Shown: positions 36,658-45,794 of the stretch, in pieces
Layout: each line of letters starts with the position of its first letter
How positions within the stretch are numbered: position 1 is the stretch's first letter
Origin: Acetobacter sp. DsW_063
Lineage (GTDB): Bacteria; Pseudomonadota; Alphaproteobacteria; Acetobacterales; Acetobacteraceae
Length of the DNA stretch: 63,819 nt
Direction: 5' to 3'
Assembly (NCBI RefSeq): GCF_002153745.1
Contig: NZ_JOPL01000071.1
Span: 1-63,819 of the forward strand
Notes under the pieces: generated by a model
Database searches by the model: none
Told to the model about the DNA's origin: nothing
What the model saw: only the letters and a program-made list of their open reading frames with translations
Made by a program: the position numbers and the translations under genes

Positions 36658-38469
36658 ATGCATCCGTATCGCACCCATAGCTGCGCCGCCCTTCGGGCAG
36701 AAGACGCTGGCGCGACCGCGCGTCTCTCGGGCTGGGTGCACAGCAAGCGCGATCATGGCGGCCTGTTGTTCATCGACCTTCGCGACCATGCGGGCATCAC
36801 CCAGATCGTCATTCCAGCCGGATCTTCGGTGATGGAGGCCGCCGAGGCCGTCCGCGTCGAGAGCGTGGTCACGGTGACGGGTGAGGTCGTGCTGCGTGAC
36901 GGGGCGACACGCAACCCTAACCTGCCGACGGGCGATATCGAGGTGCGTGCGAAGGAGTTCGTCGTGCAGTCCGCCGCCGCGGTGCTGCCTTTCCAGGTCG
37001 CTGGACAGGAGCACTACCCGGAAGATCTGCGTCTGAAATACCGCTACCTCGACCTTCGGCGCGACAAGGTGCGCCGCAACATGATGCTTCGCGCGCAGGT
37101 CATCGCGAGCCTTCGCCGCCGGATGGTCGAGCAGGGTTTCACCGAGTTTCAGACGCCGATCCTGACGGCGTCCTCGCCGGAAGGCGCGCGCGACTTTCTT
37201 GTGCCCGCACGCATGCACCCGGGCAAGTTCTACGCGCTTCCGCAGGCGCCGCAGCAGTTCAAGCAACTGGCGATGGTGGCCGGACTGGACCGCTATTTCC
37301 AGATCGCGCCGTGCTTCCGCGACGAGGCCGCCCGCGCCGACCGCAGCCCCGGCGAGTTCTACCAGCTCGACTTCGAGATGGCCTTCGCGACGCAGGAAGA
37401 GGTGTTCGCGACGCTGGAACCCGTCATGGAAGGCGTGTTCCGGGAGTTCGGCGGCGGTCGCGAAGTCAGCGCCGCGCCCTTCGTGCGTATTCCGTACGCC
37501 GAGGCGATGGCCGTCTATGGTTCCGACAAGCCGGACCTTCGCAATCCGTTGAAGATCAGCGATGTGACCGAGGCGTTCGCGGGTTCGGGCTTCGGCCTGT
37601 TCTCCAAGATTGCGGCGGATGGCGGCGAGATCCGCGCCATCCCGGCGCCGGGCGCGGGCGACAGGCCGCGCGGCTTCTTCGACAAGCTGAACAACTGGGC
37701 GCGTGAGAACGGCGCTGGCGGTCTTGGCTATATCGTGTTCGAAGCCGATGGTGGCAAAGGTCCGATCGCCAAGAACCTTGAAGCCGAGCGCGTCGAGGCG
37801 ATCCGCGAGAAGACTGGTCTTAAGGCTGGCGACGCCGTGTTCTTTGCTGCGGGCAAGGGCGACGATGTCGCGAAATTCTCCGGTCTGGTGCGCACGCGCA
37901 TCGCGACGGAGCTGGACCTGATCGAGAAGGACGCGTTCCGCTTCTGCTGGATCGTCGACTTCCCGATGTACGAGCTGAACGAGGAAACGAAGCAGATCGA
38001 CTTCTCGCACAACCCGTTCTCGATGCCGCAGGGCGGGCTTGATGCGTTGAACACGCAGGATCCACTGAAGATCAAGGCGTATCAGTACGACATCGTCTGC
38101 AACGGCATCGAATTGTCGTCCGGCGCCATTCGTAACCATCTGCCGGAAGTCATGATCCGCGCGTTCGAGATCGCCGGTTATCCGGAAAGTGAGGTCGAGG
38201 CGCGTTTCGGCGGCATGCTCAACGCGTTCCGTTACGGCGCGCCGCCGCATGGCGGTTCGGCGCCGGGCGTGGATCGTATGGTCATGCTGCTGGCCGACGA
38301 GCCGAACATCCGCGAAGTGATTCTCTTCCCGCTGAACCAACAGGGCGAGGACCTGATGATGGGTGCGCCTGCGCCCGTCGAGCCCGCGCGTCTGAAGGAA
38401 CTGTCGTTGGCGCTCGATCTGCCCAAGCCGAAGCCGACGGCGAAGATCGAGCCTACAAACGCCGGCTGA
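36658..38469 (+). CDS. aspS: Aspartyl-tRNA synthetase
   Basis: Class II aminoacyl-tRNA synthetase charging tRNA-Asp (and tRNA-Asn if non-discriminating, the usual state in organisms with GatCAB). 603 aa, start at 36658 with AGGAC upstream. N-terminal OB domain ([27 protein letters not shown]), motif 2 ([22 protein letters not shown]), GAD-type insertion (about residues 290-420), and motif 3 ([18 protein letters not shown]). Monocistronic; the 195 bp before it also contain the promoter of the metal pump operon. Confidence 0.97.
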   Translation: MHPYRTHSCAALRAEDAGATARLSGWVHSKRDHGGLLFIDLRDHAGITQIVIPAGSSVMEAAEAVRVESVVTVTGEVVLRDGATRNPNLPTGDIEVRAKEFVVQSAAAVLPFQVAGQEHYPEDLRLKYRYLDLRRDKVRRNMMLRAQVIASLRRRMVEQGFTEFQTPILTASSPEGARDFLVPARMHPGKFYALPQAPQQFKQLAMVAGLDRYFQIAPCFRDEAARADRSPGEFYQLDFEMAFATQEEVFATLEPVMEGVFREFGGGREVSAAPFVRIPYAEAMAVYGSDKPDLRNPLKISDVTEAFAGSGFGLFSKIAADGGEIRAIPAPGAGDRPRGFFDKLNNWARENGAGGLGYIVFEADGGKGPIAKNLEAERVEAIREKTGLKAGDAVFFAAGKGDDVAKFSGLVRTRIATELDLIEKDAFRFCWIVDFPMYELNEETKQIDFSHNPFSMPQGGLDALNTQDPLKIKAYQYDIVCNGIELSSGAIRNHLPEVMIRAFEIAGYPESEVEARFGGMLNAFRYGAPPHGGSAPGVDRMVMLLADEPNIREVILFPLNQQGEDLMMGAPAPVEPARLKELSLALDLPKPKPTAKIEPTNAG

Positions 38470-38567
38470 CGCCTGGTTCATGGAGGCGGGTCGTTACGGG
38501 CGGCGATTGCGCTCGGACACGGTTTGCCCTCTTCTGGGCGCATGATTTCGCATAAAGCTCCGGGCGT

Positions 38568-39518
38568 ATGATCATGGAACGATTCAGACCCACGTCAGGA
38601 GGTCGGAGGGTCGCGGCCGTAGCGGCGTTGGCGATCATGTGCGGCCCTGCCTCAGCTTTCGCCGCCTCTTCTTCCTCGGAGCTTGCGCAAGCGCCAACGA
38701 CAGGCGGCGGGAATGCGACGCCTGCCGGTGCAATTGCGGCTCCCACCCTCACGCCCCCCGGCGCCAATGATGCGGAAATTAGCGCCGCGCCGCATCGTGC
38801 GGTCTATGATCTGACTCTCTCAGCCGTCGGTGGAGGGGACGTCGTCGCGGCGAACGGGTCGATGACTTATGCGGTGTCCGATTCGTGCGGCTTCTGGTCC
38901 ACCGAACAGATGCTGAAGGTTCAGACCGTATCCAGATCCGGTGCGGCGTCGGAGCAAACCTCGGAATATTCTGCTCTGGAAAGCAAGGACGGACGGCAGT
39001 TCCAGTTCGCTACGACGCAGAAATCCGGCGACCAGACTGTGATGGTCATACGTGGCGACGCGACGCTCGACGCCGACGGCTCAGGCGTCGTGCATTACTC
39101 CGCTCCGAAAAAGAAAACCGTGACCCTGCCGAAGGGGACGCTTCTTCCAATGGCCCATACGCTGGCCATTCTCCACGCGGCGAAAGATGGCGCGCACGAT
39201 CTCGCGCGTCCGCTGTTTGATGGCACCGGAGCGGACGGCGCGCAGCTAAGCTACGTGTCTATTCTTGGCTGGACTCCTTCGGACGGCCAGGCGCCGTTCC
39301 CCGCGTTGTCCGGCTTGATGACGGCGCGGGTCCGGGTCGCGTTCTACGCCGTCGATCCGGGGGCGATGCTGCCGGATTTTGAGATGGGCATGCGGTATTA
39401 CGCCAATGGCGTATCCGACAGGCTGGATATGGATTTCGGCGATTTTCGAATGAAGGGCGCTTTGCGAAGCTTTCAACTGAAGCCAAAGCCGAAACGTTGC
39501 GGCGCAGGACTTCGTTAA
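38568..39518 (+). CDS. eipB: EipB-like periplasmic envelope protein (DUF1849)
   Basis: 316 aa with a signal peptide (VAAVAALAIMCGPASAFAA), a Pro/Ala-rich linker and a beta-rich domain starting PHRAVYDLTLSAVGGGD. The pattern SMTYAVSDSCGFWSTEQ and a Cys close to the C-terminus (PKRCGAG) match the EipB family, in which two conserved cysteines form a disulfide that stabilises a beta-spiral and the protein supports envelope integrity. It is divergent in function from its neighbours aspS and the DnaJ module, and probably transcribed alone. Confidence 0.8.
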   Translation: MIMERFRPTSGGRRVAAVAALAIMCGPASAFAASSSSELAQAPTTGGGNATPAGAIAAPTLTPPGANDAEISAAPHRAVYDLTLSAVGGGDVVAANGSMTYAVSDSCGFWSTEQMLKVQTVSRSGAASEQTSEYSALESKDGRQFQFATTQKSGDQTVMVIRGDATLDADGSGVVHYSAPKKKTVTLPKGTLLPMAHTLAILHAAKDGAHDLARPLFDGTGADGAQLSYVSILGWTPSDGQAPFPALSGLMTARVRVAFYAVDPGAMLPDFEMGMRYYANGVSDRLDMDFGDFRMKGALRSFQLKPKPKRCGAGLR

Positions 39519-39651
39519 GTCTTGTTCCCGACCATTGACCGGCGGGGAATGCATTCCCATTATTTTATGAAGTAAAGTTCACTGTTCGGCTGGCCTTGCA
39601 AGGCGGTCGCGACGCCGCCGGTTTTCGGGGCGTGAGAGGAGTGTGTAACGT

Positions 39652-39816
39652 ATGAGCGGACAAACCGCACAGGATGTGCTGCGGCCGCGCCTTAAGGCGC
39701 TGATCGCGCAGGCTGAATCGGATGGGATCGCGCCGGACGTGACGATCGCCCTGTTGCTTAACCTGCTGGAGACGGAAGATTTAGGCGTCCCCACGCCGCC
39801 TGAGGAGGACGCGTGA
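39652..39816 (+). CDS. 54-aa protein leading the DnaJ/CbpM module
   Basis: MSGQTAQDVLRPRLKALIAQ and a helical LLLNLLETEDLGVP stretch, ending in PTPPEEDA. GAGGAG lies a good distance upstream, and the stop overlaps the GTG start of the DnaJ-like gene (GTGA), a clear sign that the small gene is translated and coupled. It has two predicted helices and no recognised domain. A chaperone partner role is inferred from position only. Confidence 0.65.
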   Translation: MSGQTAQDVLRPRLKALIAQAESDGIAPDVTIALLLNLLETEDLGVPTPPEEDA

Positions 39817-40748
39817 GCACGGTCGACCCCTATGAAATTCTGGGCGTCGCCCGAACGGCGAGCCAGGACGATATCCGCAAGGCCTATCGCGCACTTGCGA
39901 AGAAATATCACCCTGATCTGAATCCCGGTGACAAGGCTGCGGAGGAGAAGTTCAAGTCGATCAGCCGGGCTAATGACCTGCTGTCCGACGAAAATCAGCG
40001 CGGCCGTTTCGACCGTGGCGAGATAGACGGGTCTGGGCAAGAGCGGGCTCCGCCCGGCTACGGCGCCCATGGCGGATATCGCGATTTCGCGGATGGAGCG
40101 GGCGGCTTCCGATATGGCGGAGGCGGCGGGGGGTTCTCTCAGGAAGATCTGGGTGACATTCTTGGCGGTATGTTCGGCGGCGGCCGGGGCGGCTTTGGCC
40201 GCAGGTCGGGAGGACCCGAACGCGGCGCCGACCGGTCTTACTCCCTGACCGTACCGTTTGTGGACGCTGTGCTTGGGGCGACCTCACGCATCAACCTGCC
40301 GGGCGGCGCGGAGCTTGACGTTCGCATTCCGCCGGGGATTGAGGACGGGCAGGTGCTTCGTCTGCGTGGTAAAGGCGCGCCCGGCCAGCAGGGCGGACCT
40401 GACGGAGACGCGCTGATCACCGTTACGGTGACGCCGGACGCCCGTTACACACGGGAAGGACGCGATCTGCGTCAACGGCTGCCGGTTGATCTTAAGACCG
40501 CCGTGCTCGGCGGGCCGATCATGGTTCCGACGCCGTCCGGCACGGTGCGTATGAATGTGCCCGAAGGCTCCGACACCGGGTCGGTCATGCGTCTGCGCGG
40601 ACGCGGCGTCAAAGAGCATGGCGGGCACGAAGCGGGTAATCTCTACGTCGTCCTCGAAATTCACGTAGGCAAACCTGACGATGCCTTGCAGGCCTTCCTG
40701 AAGGACTGGAAGCCGGAAGGAGGCGCCGTCGGAGGGGAGGCGGCATGA
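39813..40748 (+). CDS. DnaJ-class co-chaperone (CbpA-like, no zinc finger)
   Basis: 311 aa with a GTG start. J domain (residues 5-70) with the HPD triad in KKYHPDLNPGDKAAEEKF; a Gly/Phe-rich linker (GGFRYGGGGGGFSQEDLGDILGGMFGGGRGG); then two beta-barrel C-terminal domains (YSLTVPFVDAVLGATSRINLPGG ... GQVLRLRGKGAPG ... GSVMRLRGRGV). The absence of the four CxxCxGxG repeats puts it in the CbpA/type B class. It stimulates DnaK ATPase. It is followed, with a 4-bp overlap, by its probable modulator CbpM. Confidence 0.92.
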   Translation: MSTVDPYEILGVARTASQDDIRKAYRALAKKYHPDLNPGDKAAEEKFKSISRANDLLSDENQRGRFDRGEIDGSGQERAPPGYGAHGGYRDFADGAGGFRYGGGGGGFSQEDLGDILGGMFGGGRGGFGRRSGGPERGADRSYSLTVPFVDAVLGATSRINLPGGAELDVRIPPGIEDGQVLRLRGKGAPGQQGGPDGDALITVTVTPDARYTREGRDLRQRLPVDLKTAVLGGPIMVPTPSGTVRMNVPEGSDTGSVMRLRGRGVKEHGGHEAGNLYVVLEIHVGKPDDALQAFLKDWKPEGGAVGGEAA

Positions 40749-41101
40749 TTACGATCGAAGTCCTCGCCAGCCGCATTGGCCGGGTGAGCGCTGACGAGAT
40801 CGAGGCATGGATCGGCCACGACTGGATCCGGGCGGAAGGCGTTCCCGGTCATTATGTGTTCAGCGAAATCGACGTTGCGCGAGCCGGATTGATCGTCGAA
40901 CTCCGGGAGGATCTGGGCGTCGGTGACGACGCTCTGTCCCTAGTACTCTCGTTGCTGGACCAGCTTTATGCAACGCGCCGGGAAATGCGCCTTGTCGCAG
41001 CCGCTCTGGACGGCGCGGCGAGCGATCTCGATCCGGATGGGACCCTCGTTCCGCTGCTGCGTGAAGCCATGCTCCGGCGTCTGCCGTCTTCGCAAGAATA
41101 A
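40745..41101 (+). CDS. cbpM: Chaperone modulator CbpM-like
   Basis: 118 aa, a MerR-like helix-turn-helix fold (IGRVSADEIEAWIGHDWIRAEG) followed by a helical part (LSLLDQLYATRREMRLVAAALDG). It overlaps the DnaJ-like gene by ATGA, the arrangement known for cbpA-cbpM, where CbpM binds the J domain and inhibits co-chaperone action. The sequence resemblance is moderate, so the assignment leans on context. Confidence 0.75.
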   Translation: MITIEVLASRIGRVSADEIEAWIGHDWIRAEGVPGHYVFSEIDVARAGLIVELREDLGVGDDALSLVLSLLDQLYATRREMRLVAAALDGAASDLDPDGTLVPLLREAMLRRLPSSQE

Positions 41102-41188
41102 TACCGACCGGTCTCCGACGTCGCTGGGCGGAACTTAACAGGGGCTGGCGCGTCCCATACTGGGGCTGGCGGGAGAGGCGATGGCGTG

Positions 41189-42421
41189 ATGGATGCGAAT
41201 CTGCGACAGCGCGAAACCAAAGCCGCCGATCCGACCGTGAAGGCGTTTCTCGCTGAGTTGCGTGGTGGCGCTCGCGCTACGAACACGCTGTTTGTGGACG
41301 CCCACAGAATGTTGTTGTGTGATACTGCTTGTTCCGCAAATTTGACTGCTGTGACGGAGCGCATTGCTGCGACCGTACGTATTGCAGTGAGCACGGGCGA
41401 CACTTCGGACGACAGTATGATCTCGGCTGTGGAAGCCTGTGGGGGCGGCCACTGTGCGGCTGCGCGGGTAGTTGATCCGAGGGGCGCATTTCTTGGAGTG
41501 CTGTGCTGTCTGTGGAATGAGGAGCCTGACGGCGACACCCTTGTGATCGGCAGGCAAGCGTTGACGTTGCATGCAAGGCTTTTGGGACGATTTTTGGAAA
41601 CCGCGAGCCGTCTGGCCGTGGTTGAGGATGAAGCAGTGAGACGCGAGCGGTTCATCGCCGCGCTGACACACGATCTGCGAAATCCTCTTGCTGCGGTGTT
41701 GGCCGGTTTGCGGTTGCTGGAACGCAAGCCCGACCGATGGAACGATTTTGTTCCGCAGATGAGACAGTCTGTCGGCAGGATGAACAGATTGATTGACGGG
41801 GCATTCGATCTTGTCGACCTGCAACTGACCGGGGTGACGTCCTCTGACGGGACGGCCGTTGGTATGGATGAACCGGGAGCAAGCTGCGCTGACGTCGGCC
41901 GAACCGACAGTGTTGCGGTTGCACAACTCGGAGATTTGCGGGTGAGGACGCCCGAAAGTCTGACGTTTGTGTTGCGCGAGGTCGTTGAGGAGTTCAGGGC
42001 GGCCCAACCAGAGGTCATCGTCACGACCGATTTCAACCTTCTGGCGCCGGTTTACTGCGACAACGATCGGATGGCTCAGCTTTTGGCTTCTCTTCTTTCC
42101 TCTGGGCGGGCGCTGGAGTTAGCTGAGCAGACTATCGCAGTGACAGCTGTGTCCGGGCCGCAGGGATTTGAATTGGATGTGCTTGCGAACCCGGCTGTTG
42201 AGGTGCGGGATATATCCTCACATATTCAAGATCCGTTTGATGGTGGAAGCAGAAGCGATCGTTCGCTCGACCTTGGGCTTTATGTCGCCGCTATAATCGC
42301 GCGCCTGCATGGAGGAGAGATTGTGGCGGTTCGCGAGGGGGAGGCGACGCGGTTGATCTTTCGCATCGGGACAAATGCCGGACCGGGGTGCCAGGCCTCT
42401 GGCTCAACGCTTGGGATATAA
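41189..42421 (+). CDS. Histidine-kinase-like protein with degraded ATPase domain
   Basis: 410 aa from the ATG at 41189, with GGAGAGG upstream. An N-terminal GAF-like sensor region (about 20-140) is rich in Cys (CDTACSANL, ACGGGHCAAAR, GVLCCLWNE). Then comes a HisKA region with an intact H box, ALTHDLRNPLAAVLAG (His161). The ATPase region lacks key boxes: the expected N-box NLLxNA reads SLLSSGRAL, and the DxGxG box is missing (LDVLANPAVEVRDISS), while the trailing LDLGLYVAAIIARLHGGEI is retained. So autophosphorylation by the usual route is doubtful. No membrane segment. No response regulator is adjacent. Confidence 0.7.
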   Translation: MDANLRQRETKAADPTVKAFLAELRGGARATNTLFVDAHRMLLCDTACSANLTAVTERIAATVRIAVSTGDTSDDSMISAVEACGGGHCAAARVVDPRGAFLGVLCCLWNEEPDGDTLVIGRQALTLHARLLGRFLETASRLAVVEDEAVRRERFIAALTHDLRNPLAAVLAGLRLLERKPDRWNDFVPQMRQSVGRMNRLIDGAFDLVDLQLTGVTSSDGTAVGMDEPGASCADVGRTDSVAVAQLGDLRVRTPESLTFVLREVVEEFRAAQPEVIVTTDFNLLAPVYCDNDRMAQLLASLLSSGRALELAEQTIAVTAVSGPQGFELDVLANPAVEVRDISSHIQDPFDGGSRSDRSLDLGLYVAAIIARLHGGEIVAVREGEATRLIFRIGTNAGPGCQASGSTLGI

Positions 42422-42822
42422 CGGATCGCGGGCATAAGCGCGGTATCTGTGCCGAGTGGCGGTGAGTTGGCAAAAAAGAATACGCACGCTTTTTAAATGG
42501 CTGACCTGCCTGATAGATCAGATGAAAAGCCGCACGACGCTTCGCCCATTACATAGAATATGAAATTCCGAATTCAAATCTTCTCTTTTGTAACAATGTC
42601 GCTGTAAGGCGCACCTGATCGATCATTGGGGTCGCTATACAGCCTGCATAGCCCGGCGATGTCGTGAAAAACAGGTTGTAAGCACCCCGAAAATTCACTG
42701 GATAAGTGACTGCGTAAGGTCATTTGCAGGCCACATTATATCGGGGCGCCACCATTGCAGGCTGTCACCGATCACGTGAATGACCGGTCAGAGGGATGCT
42801 TGCGTTCGTCACGTCGACGCGT
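42422..42822. other. AT-richer intergenic stretch
   Basis: 400 bp between convergent genes. The first half is notably AT-rich. I see no gene, and no clear terminator, although an imperfect GACCGGTCA/TGATCGGT pair occurs around 42767-42790. Confidence 0.3.
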
Positions 42823-43239
42823 TTAGTCAAAAATCGGTTTAATCGACTCCTCCGACGGTCGAACCTTCGTCACATCTGATGGCTTCAAGGCGTCAGTGTA
42901 GTGATTGCCGAAATGTGTGCGCACGTAATTCACGATAGCTGCGATTTGACTATCGGAAAGTTTGTCTGCGAACCAAGGCATTCCGCCGAACCCATTTGCG
43001 ACGACGTAAGCGGGATAACTGCTCGACGCAAGTTTGGGGTTTCCACTTAATGCAGGAAAGTGAGCTGCTCCCTCTGCTCCTTTTGCGTCCGCCATATGGC
43101 ATGCCTTGCATAGCGTCTGATACAGGACGCGACCGTCAGTGGTTGTCAGTTTGTTCGTTGTAATCGCATCCGCGCTGTCCGCCCATGCGGCGTTGGGAAG
43201 GCAGGCCAATGCGATCAACATTAAAGCAAGTTTGTGCAT
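42823..43239 (-). CDS. Periplasmic c-type cytochrome paired with the amine oxidase
   Basis: 138 aa. Signal peptide (MHKLALMLIALACLPNAAWA), then one haem-binding site CKACH (Cys44, Cys47, His48) and a probable axial Met in NGFGGMPWFADKLSDSQ. The length and pattern fit a small class I cytochrome c. Its ATG overlaps the amine oxidase stop codon (TAATG), so the two are translationally coupled. The likely role is to accept electrons from the exported flavoenzyme and deliver them to a terminal oxidase. Confidence 0.9.
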   Translation of the reverse strand: MHKLALMLIALACLPNAAWADSADAITTNKLTTTDGRVLYQTLCKACHMADAKGAEGAAHFPALSGNPKLASSSYPAYVVANGFGGMPWFADKLSDSQIAAIVNYVRTHFGNHYTDALKPSDVTKVRPSEESIKPIFD

Positions 43240-44837
43240 TAGCCGACTCCCGAAGCGCGTTTGTGCAGCTGCTCAATTGCGTTGATGGAGGAAAGCACGG
43301 ATCCCTCCTGCCATCCACCAATGTACGAAGCGTGCTCGCCCGCAAGAACAATACGATTGTCCATAGTGCACAGGTTTTTATAGTGATCTTTGCGGCGCTG
43401 CTCGCTCCAGATTGAAGAACATCCCATAGCCCAAGGGACGCGGCTCCAGGCGACAGCGACGCCGGATGAGTATTCCTTGCGGTATTGTTTGTGAATTTTT
43501 TCGCCTGAGGCTATCGATGCTTCGATCCGCTCGGCGGGCGTCATGCCAGCAAAGCGAAACGCCTGCACGTCTTCCCACAGATAGGCTGCCAGAAGAACGG
43601 CCTTGCCATTGGAAAAGTATTTCGTGCTTGGGTAAGATATTTGTGTAATTGGAAGATCAGTGAACGAAATTCCTCCATATATCTGTTCATCTTCCTCCCA
43701 GAATCTGCGGTTAAATTCCAACCCGACTTTTATGGCTGGAGCATAAGGCACGGCGGCGATTGCTGCGCGCATCGAGCCGCTCACCTGAATGTCAAGTTGA
43801 GACAAAATGGACAGTGGGATAGTGCAAATACAGTAGTCGGCCTTTGCTACACGAGTGGCGCTTCCATGCGCGTCGTCAGTGTACGTAACGGATACGCCTG
43901 AATCATCCTGATGAATTGCGGTGACCTTGCATCGGAGATTAATGACGTTTTGCAGCTGTTTTTGAAACGCCTTTCCGATTTGATCCATGCCGCCAACAGG
44001 CTGGAACATGCTTGTCTGATGATTGAGAAGCGAGTTTACGGAAATTGCCTGCCATAACCCGGAGCTGAAAATATCTCCTCTGGAAAGCGGCGTCGATGCG
44101 ACGGACGGGCCGTCCAGACCGCCGCCGGGCGGCTTTTCGTAGCCTCGACGCATCGATGTCAGATCGCTTTTCTTGTAAGCATAGGAGGCGTCAAGCATGC
44201 CGCAACTTTTTAGAGACTGCAGAATATGCTCTCGCTCATCGGCGCTGATTTCATTGTCCAGAGCGTGCTGATTTACAGATTTTGCCAAAAGCTCTGAAAC
44301 ATAACCAGAGTAGTCGGCGTCCACTACGCGATACCTTTGTGGTGCGCCACTGAAGGCCGTGCTCGAATGCACATAGGCGTTGTGGTTGACCTGAACAAAA
44401 GGTTCCAGTGCGACGCCCAGCGTGCGGCAGTAATGCAGGACGGCCTGGTGATGATAGGGTATCCGCCAAGGGCCAGGATTAAAGTAATTGCCTTGAGCAA
44501 AACCTACATGTTGGACGGCGCCGCCCAGTTCCTCAAAGGTGTCTCCGCCGCGAAGGGAGAAATTTCGCCCGCCGGCCCGGTTTTGATATTCAAGAATTTG
44601 AACTTTGTAGCCAGCTTTTTGTAATTCATAGGCAGCGACCATGCCTGCCAGACCAGACCCGAGGATCAGAACGCTTGTTCCCGGGCGAGCGCCAGACAAT
44701 TTGGGCGGGTTGACGAAATCACTCGGCGCAGCATGACCGAGGCTCGTCATCGCCTGATAAAGGGCTCCGGCGCCAGCAACTGCTCCTATTCGCGACAGGA
44801 GTTGTCGCCGCGTGGCGGCCGTCTCGTGCTCTGGCAT
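43239..44837 (-). CDS. Tat-exported flavin monoamine oxidase family enzyme
   Basis: 532 aa. N-terminus TAATRRQLLSRIGAVAGAGALY is a twin-arginine signal. The FAD-binding GXGXXG is in VLILGSGLAGMVAAYELQKAG, followed by EYQNRAGGRNFSLRGG, the usual motif of the family, and the C-terminal FAD contact ends in EHASYIGGWQEGSVLSS. It oxidises a primary or secondary amine or an L-amino acid in the periplasm; the substrate is unknown. Because the overlapping downstream gene is a cytochrome c, the enzyme is probably a dehydrogenase in practice, as shown for the related bacterial nicotine oxidoreductase that uses a cytochrome c. Confidence 0.9.
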   Translation of the reverse strand: MPEHETAATRRQLLSRIGAVAGAGALYQAMTSLGHAAPSDFVNPPKLSGARPGTSVLILGSGLAGMVAAYELQKAGYKVQILEYQNRAGGRNFSLRGGDTFEELGGAVQHVGFAQGNYFNPGPWRIPYHHQAVLHYCRTLGVALEPFVQVNHNAYVHSSTAFSGAPQRYRVVDADYSGYVSELLAKSVNQHALDNEISADEREHILQSLKSCGMLDASYAYKKSDLTSMRRGYEKPPGGGLDGPSVASTPLSRGDIFSSGLWQAISVNSLLNHQTSMFQPVGGMDQIGKAFQKQLQNVINLRCKVTAIHQDDSGVSVTYTDDAHGSATRVAKADYCICTIPLSILSQLDIQVSGSMRAAIAAVPYAPAIKVGLEFNRRFWEEDEQIYGGISFTDLPITQISYPSTKYFSNGKAVLLAAYLWEDVQAFRFAGMTPAERIEASIASGEKIHKQYRKEYSSGVAVAWSRVPWAMGCSSIWSEQRRKDHYKNLCTMDNRIVLAGEHASYIGGWQEGSVLSSINAIEQLHKRASGVG

Positions 44838-44891
44838 GAAAAGTCATCTCCCCGAAACATGCTGACAAAAAATATTATTTGCGCGCAACAG

Positions 44892-45260
44892 TCAATCAAC
44901 CGACTCAACGTTCACATAGCCAGTCTGCCGTCGAAACTCCTCCAAAGCATCGAAGATCAATCGCCTCGACTTGAGCCAGATATCGAGGCGAGTGGCCAGT
45001 TCGGGAACGACGACGTGTGGCTTGCGCCGCTGGGAAGTTTCGATGCTGTGGAGCATTTCGCGGCGCCCCACGGGGGCAATGGAACTGCTTTTGGTCAGGT
45101 GAAATGCCGAGATCGGGTCGCGCAATCCACTAAGGATGATAAGTGGAAATTTGCTCGGCGGGTTCGTGCGGGCGCACGCGGTTTGTTGCTGATAACTGGT
45201 GTCGTGAGATTGCTTGGCACATGACGCGTCGCCTCTTGCGCCAAGCTTCTGGGGCGATAT
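44892..45260 (-). pseudogene. Remnant of an alpha/beta-hydrolase (C-terminal part)
   Basis: A minus-strand frame without a start codon contains KFPLIILSGLRDPISAF, which resembles the segment before the catalytic Asp in TAP-type alpha/beta hydrolases (LLLSGxxDPxTP), followed by KPHVVVPEL and a final FDALEEFRRQTGYVNVESVD. The N-terminal two thirds, including any catalytic Ser, are absent. An in-frame stop lies at 45261-45263. Best read as a decayed hydrolase gene; a chance frame is possible. Confidence 0.4.
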
Positions 45261-45311
45261 TTACGGTGGGTGGTTATCCGGTCGCACGATGCACTCCAGG
45301 TGACACTCGTT

Positions 45312-45704
45312 TTAGAAGCGGAACACCGGTAGTTCGATATGCTGGCTGGACGTTGCGCCATCCATTTTGAAGACGGCGGAATTCTCGGACTGCAATGTGA
45401 AAGACACGACGCGTCCATCCTCGCTGGTCTTCCATGCGTTGGCGCCATCAGGTGCGAGGGCGTAGTCAGCCTTGCCTCCCTTCCGTAGGAAGTCTGGAAG
45501 ATGAACAAGCAGACGGCTTGCAGGCCCGGCCGCCCGGTTTGCGCTGACGGTGATCGCGGGCAGGCCCATCGACGCCCATGATCCTGCCGTTTGCGGAGCC
45601 GTGTAGACGACGCTGGTCTCCTGTTTCGGCGCTGCGGCGTGAGAGTGGGTTACGTTCACGGCCAGTCCGAGAGCGAGGGAGGGAAGGATGAGAGAGCGGC
45701 GCAT
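45312..45704 (-). CDS. Small exported protein of unknown function
   Basis: 130 aa from MRRSLILPSLALGLAVNV, with GAGGAAC upstream. Signal peptide with probable cleavage after SHA/AA. The mature part looks like a compact beta protein (SRLLVHLPDFLRKGG, RVVSFTLQSENSAVF). No family recognised. It follows the Rieske gene on the same strand. Confidence 0.65.
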   Translation of the reverse strand: MRRSLILPSLALGLAVNVTHSHAAAPKQETSVVYTAPQTAGSWASMGLPAITVSANRAAGPASRLLVHLPDFLRKGGKADYALAPDGANAWKTSEDGRVVSFTLQSENSAVFKMDGATSSQHIELPVFRF

Positions 45705-45794
45705 CAAAAGCGTTCCTCGGAAAATGAGCGGTATGAACATCCGCATTTTGTTGCAGCTCTGCCCCACGTCGGAAAATTCGTCCAGTGCGGGTGA

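Noticed and set aside
36652-38481. 609-codon open frame antisense to aspS
   Set aside because: It lies entirely over a certain aspS gene; long antisense frames are expected with GC-rich third positions, and the composition (His/Arg/Asp-rich) is not protein-like.
44733-45224. 163-codon plus-strand frame
   Set aside because: Overlaps the amine oxidase start region; the opposite strand carries recognisable hydrolase residues.
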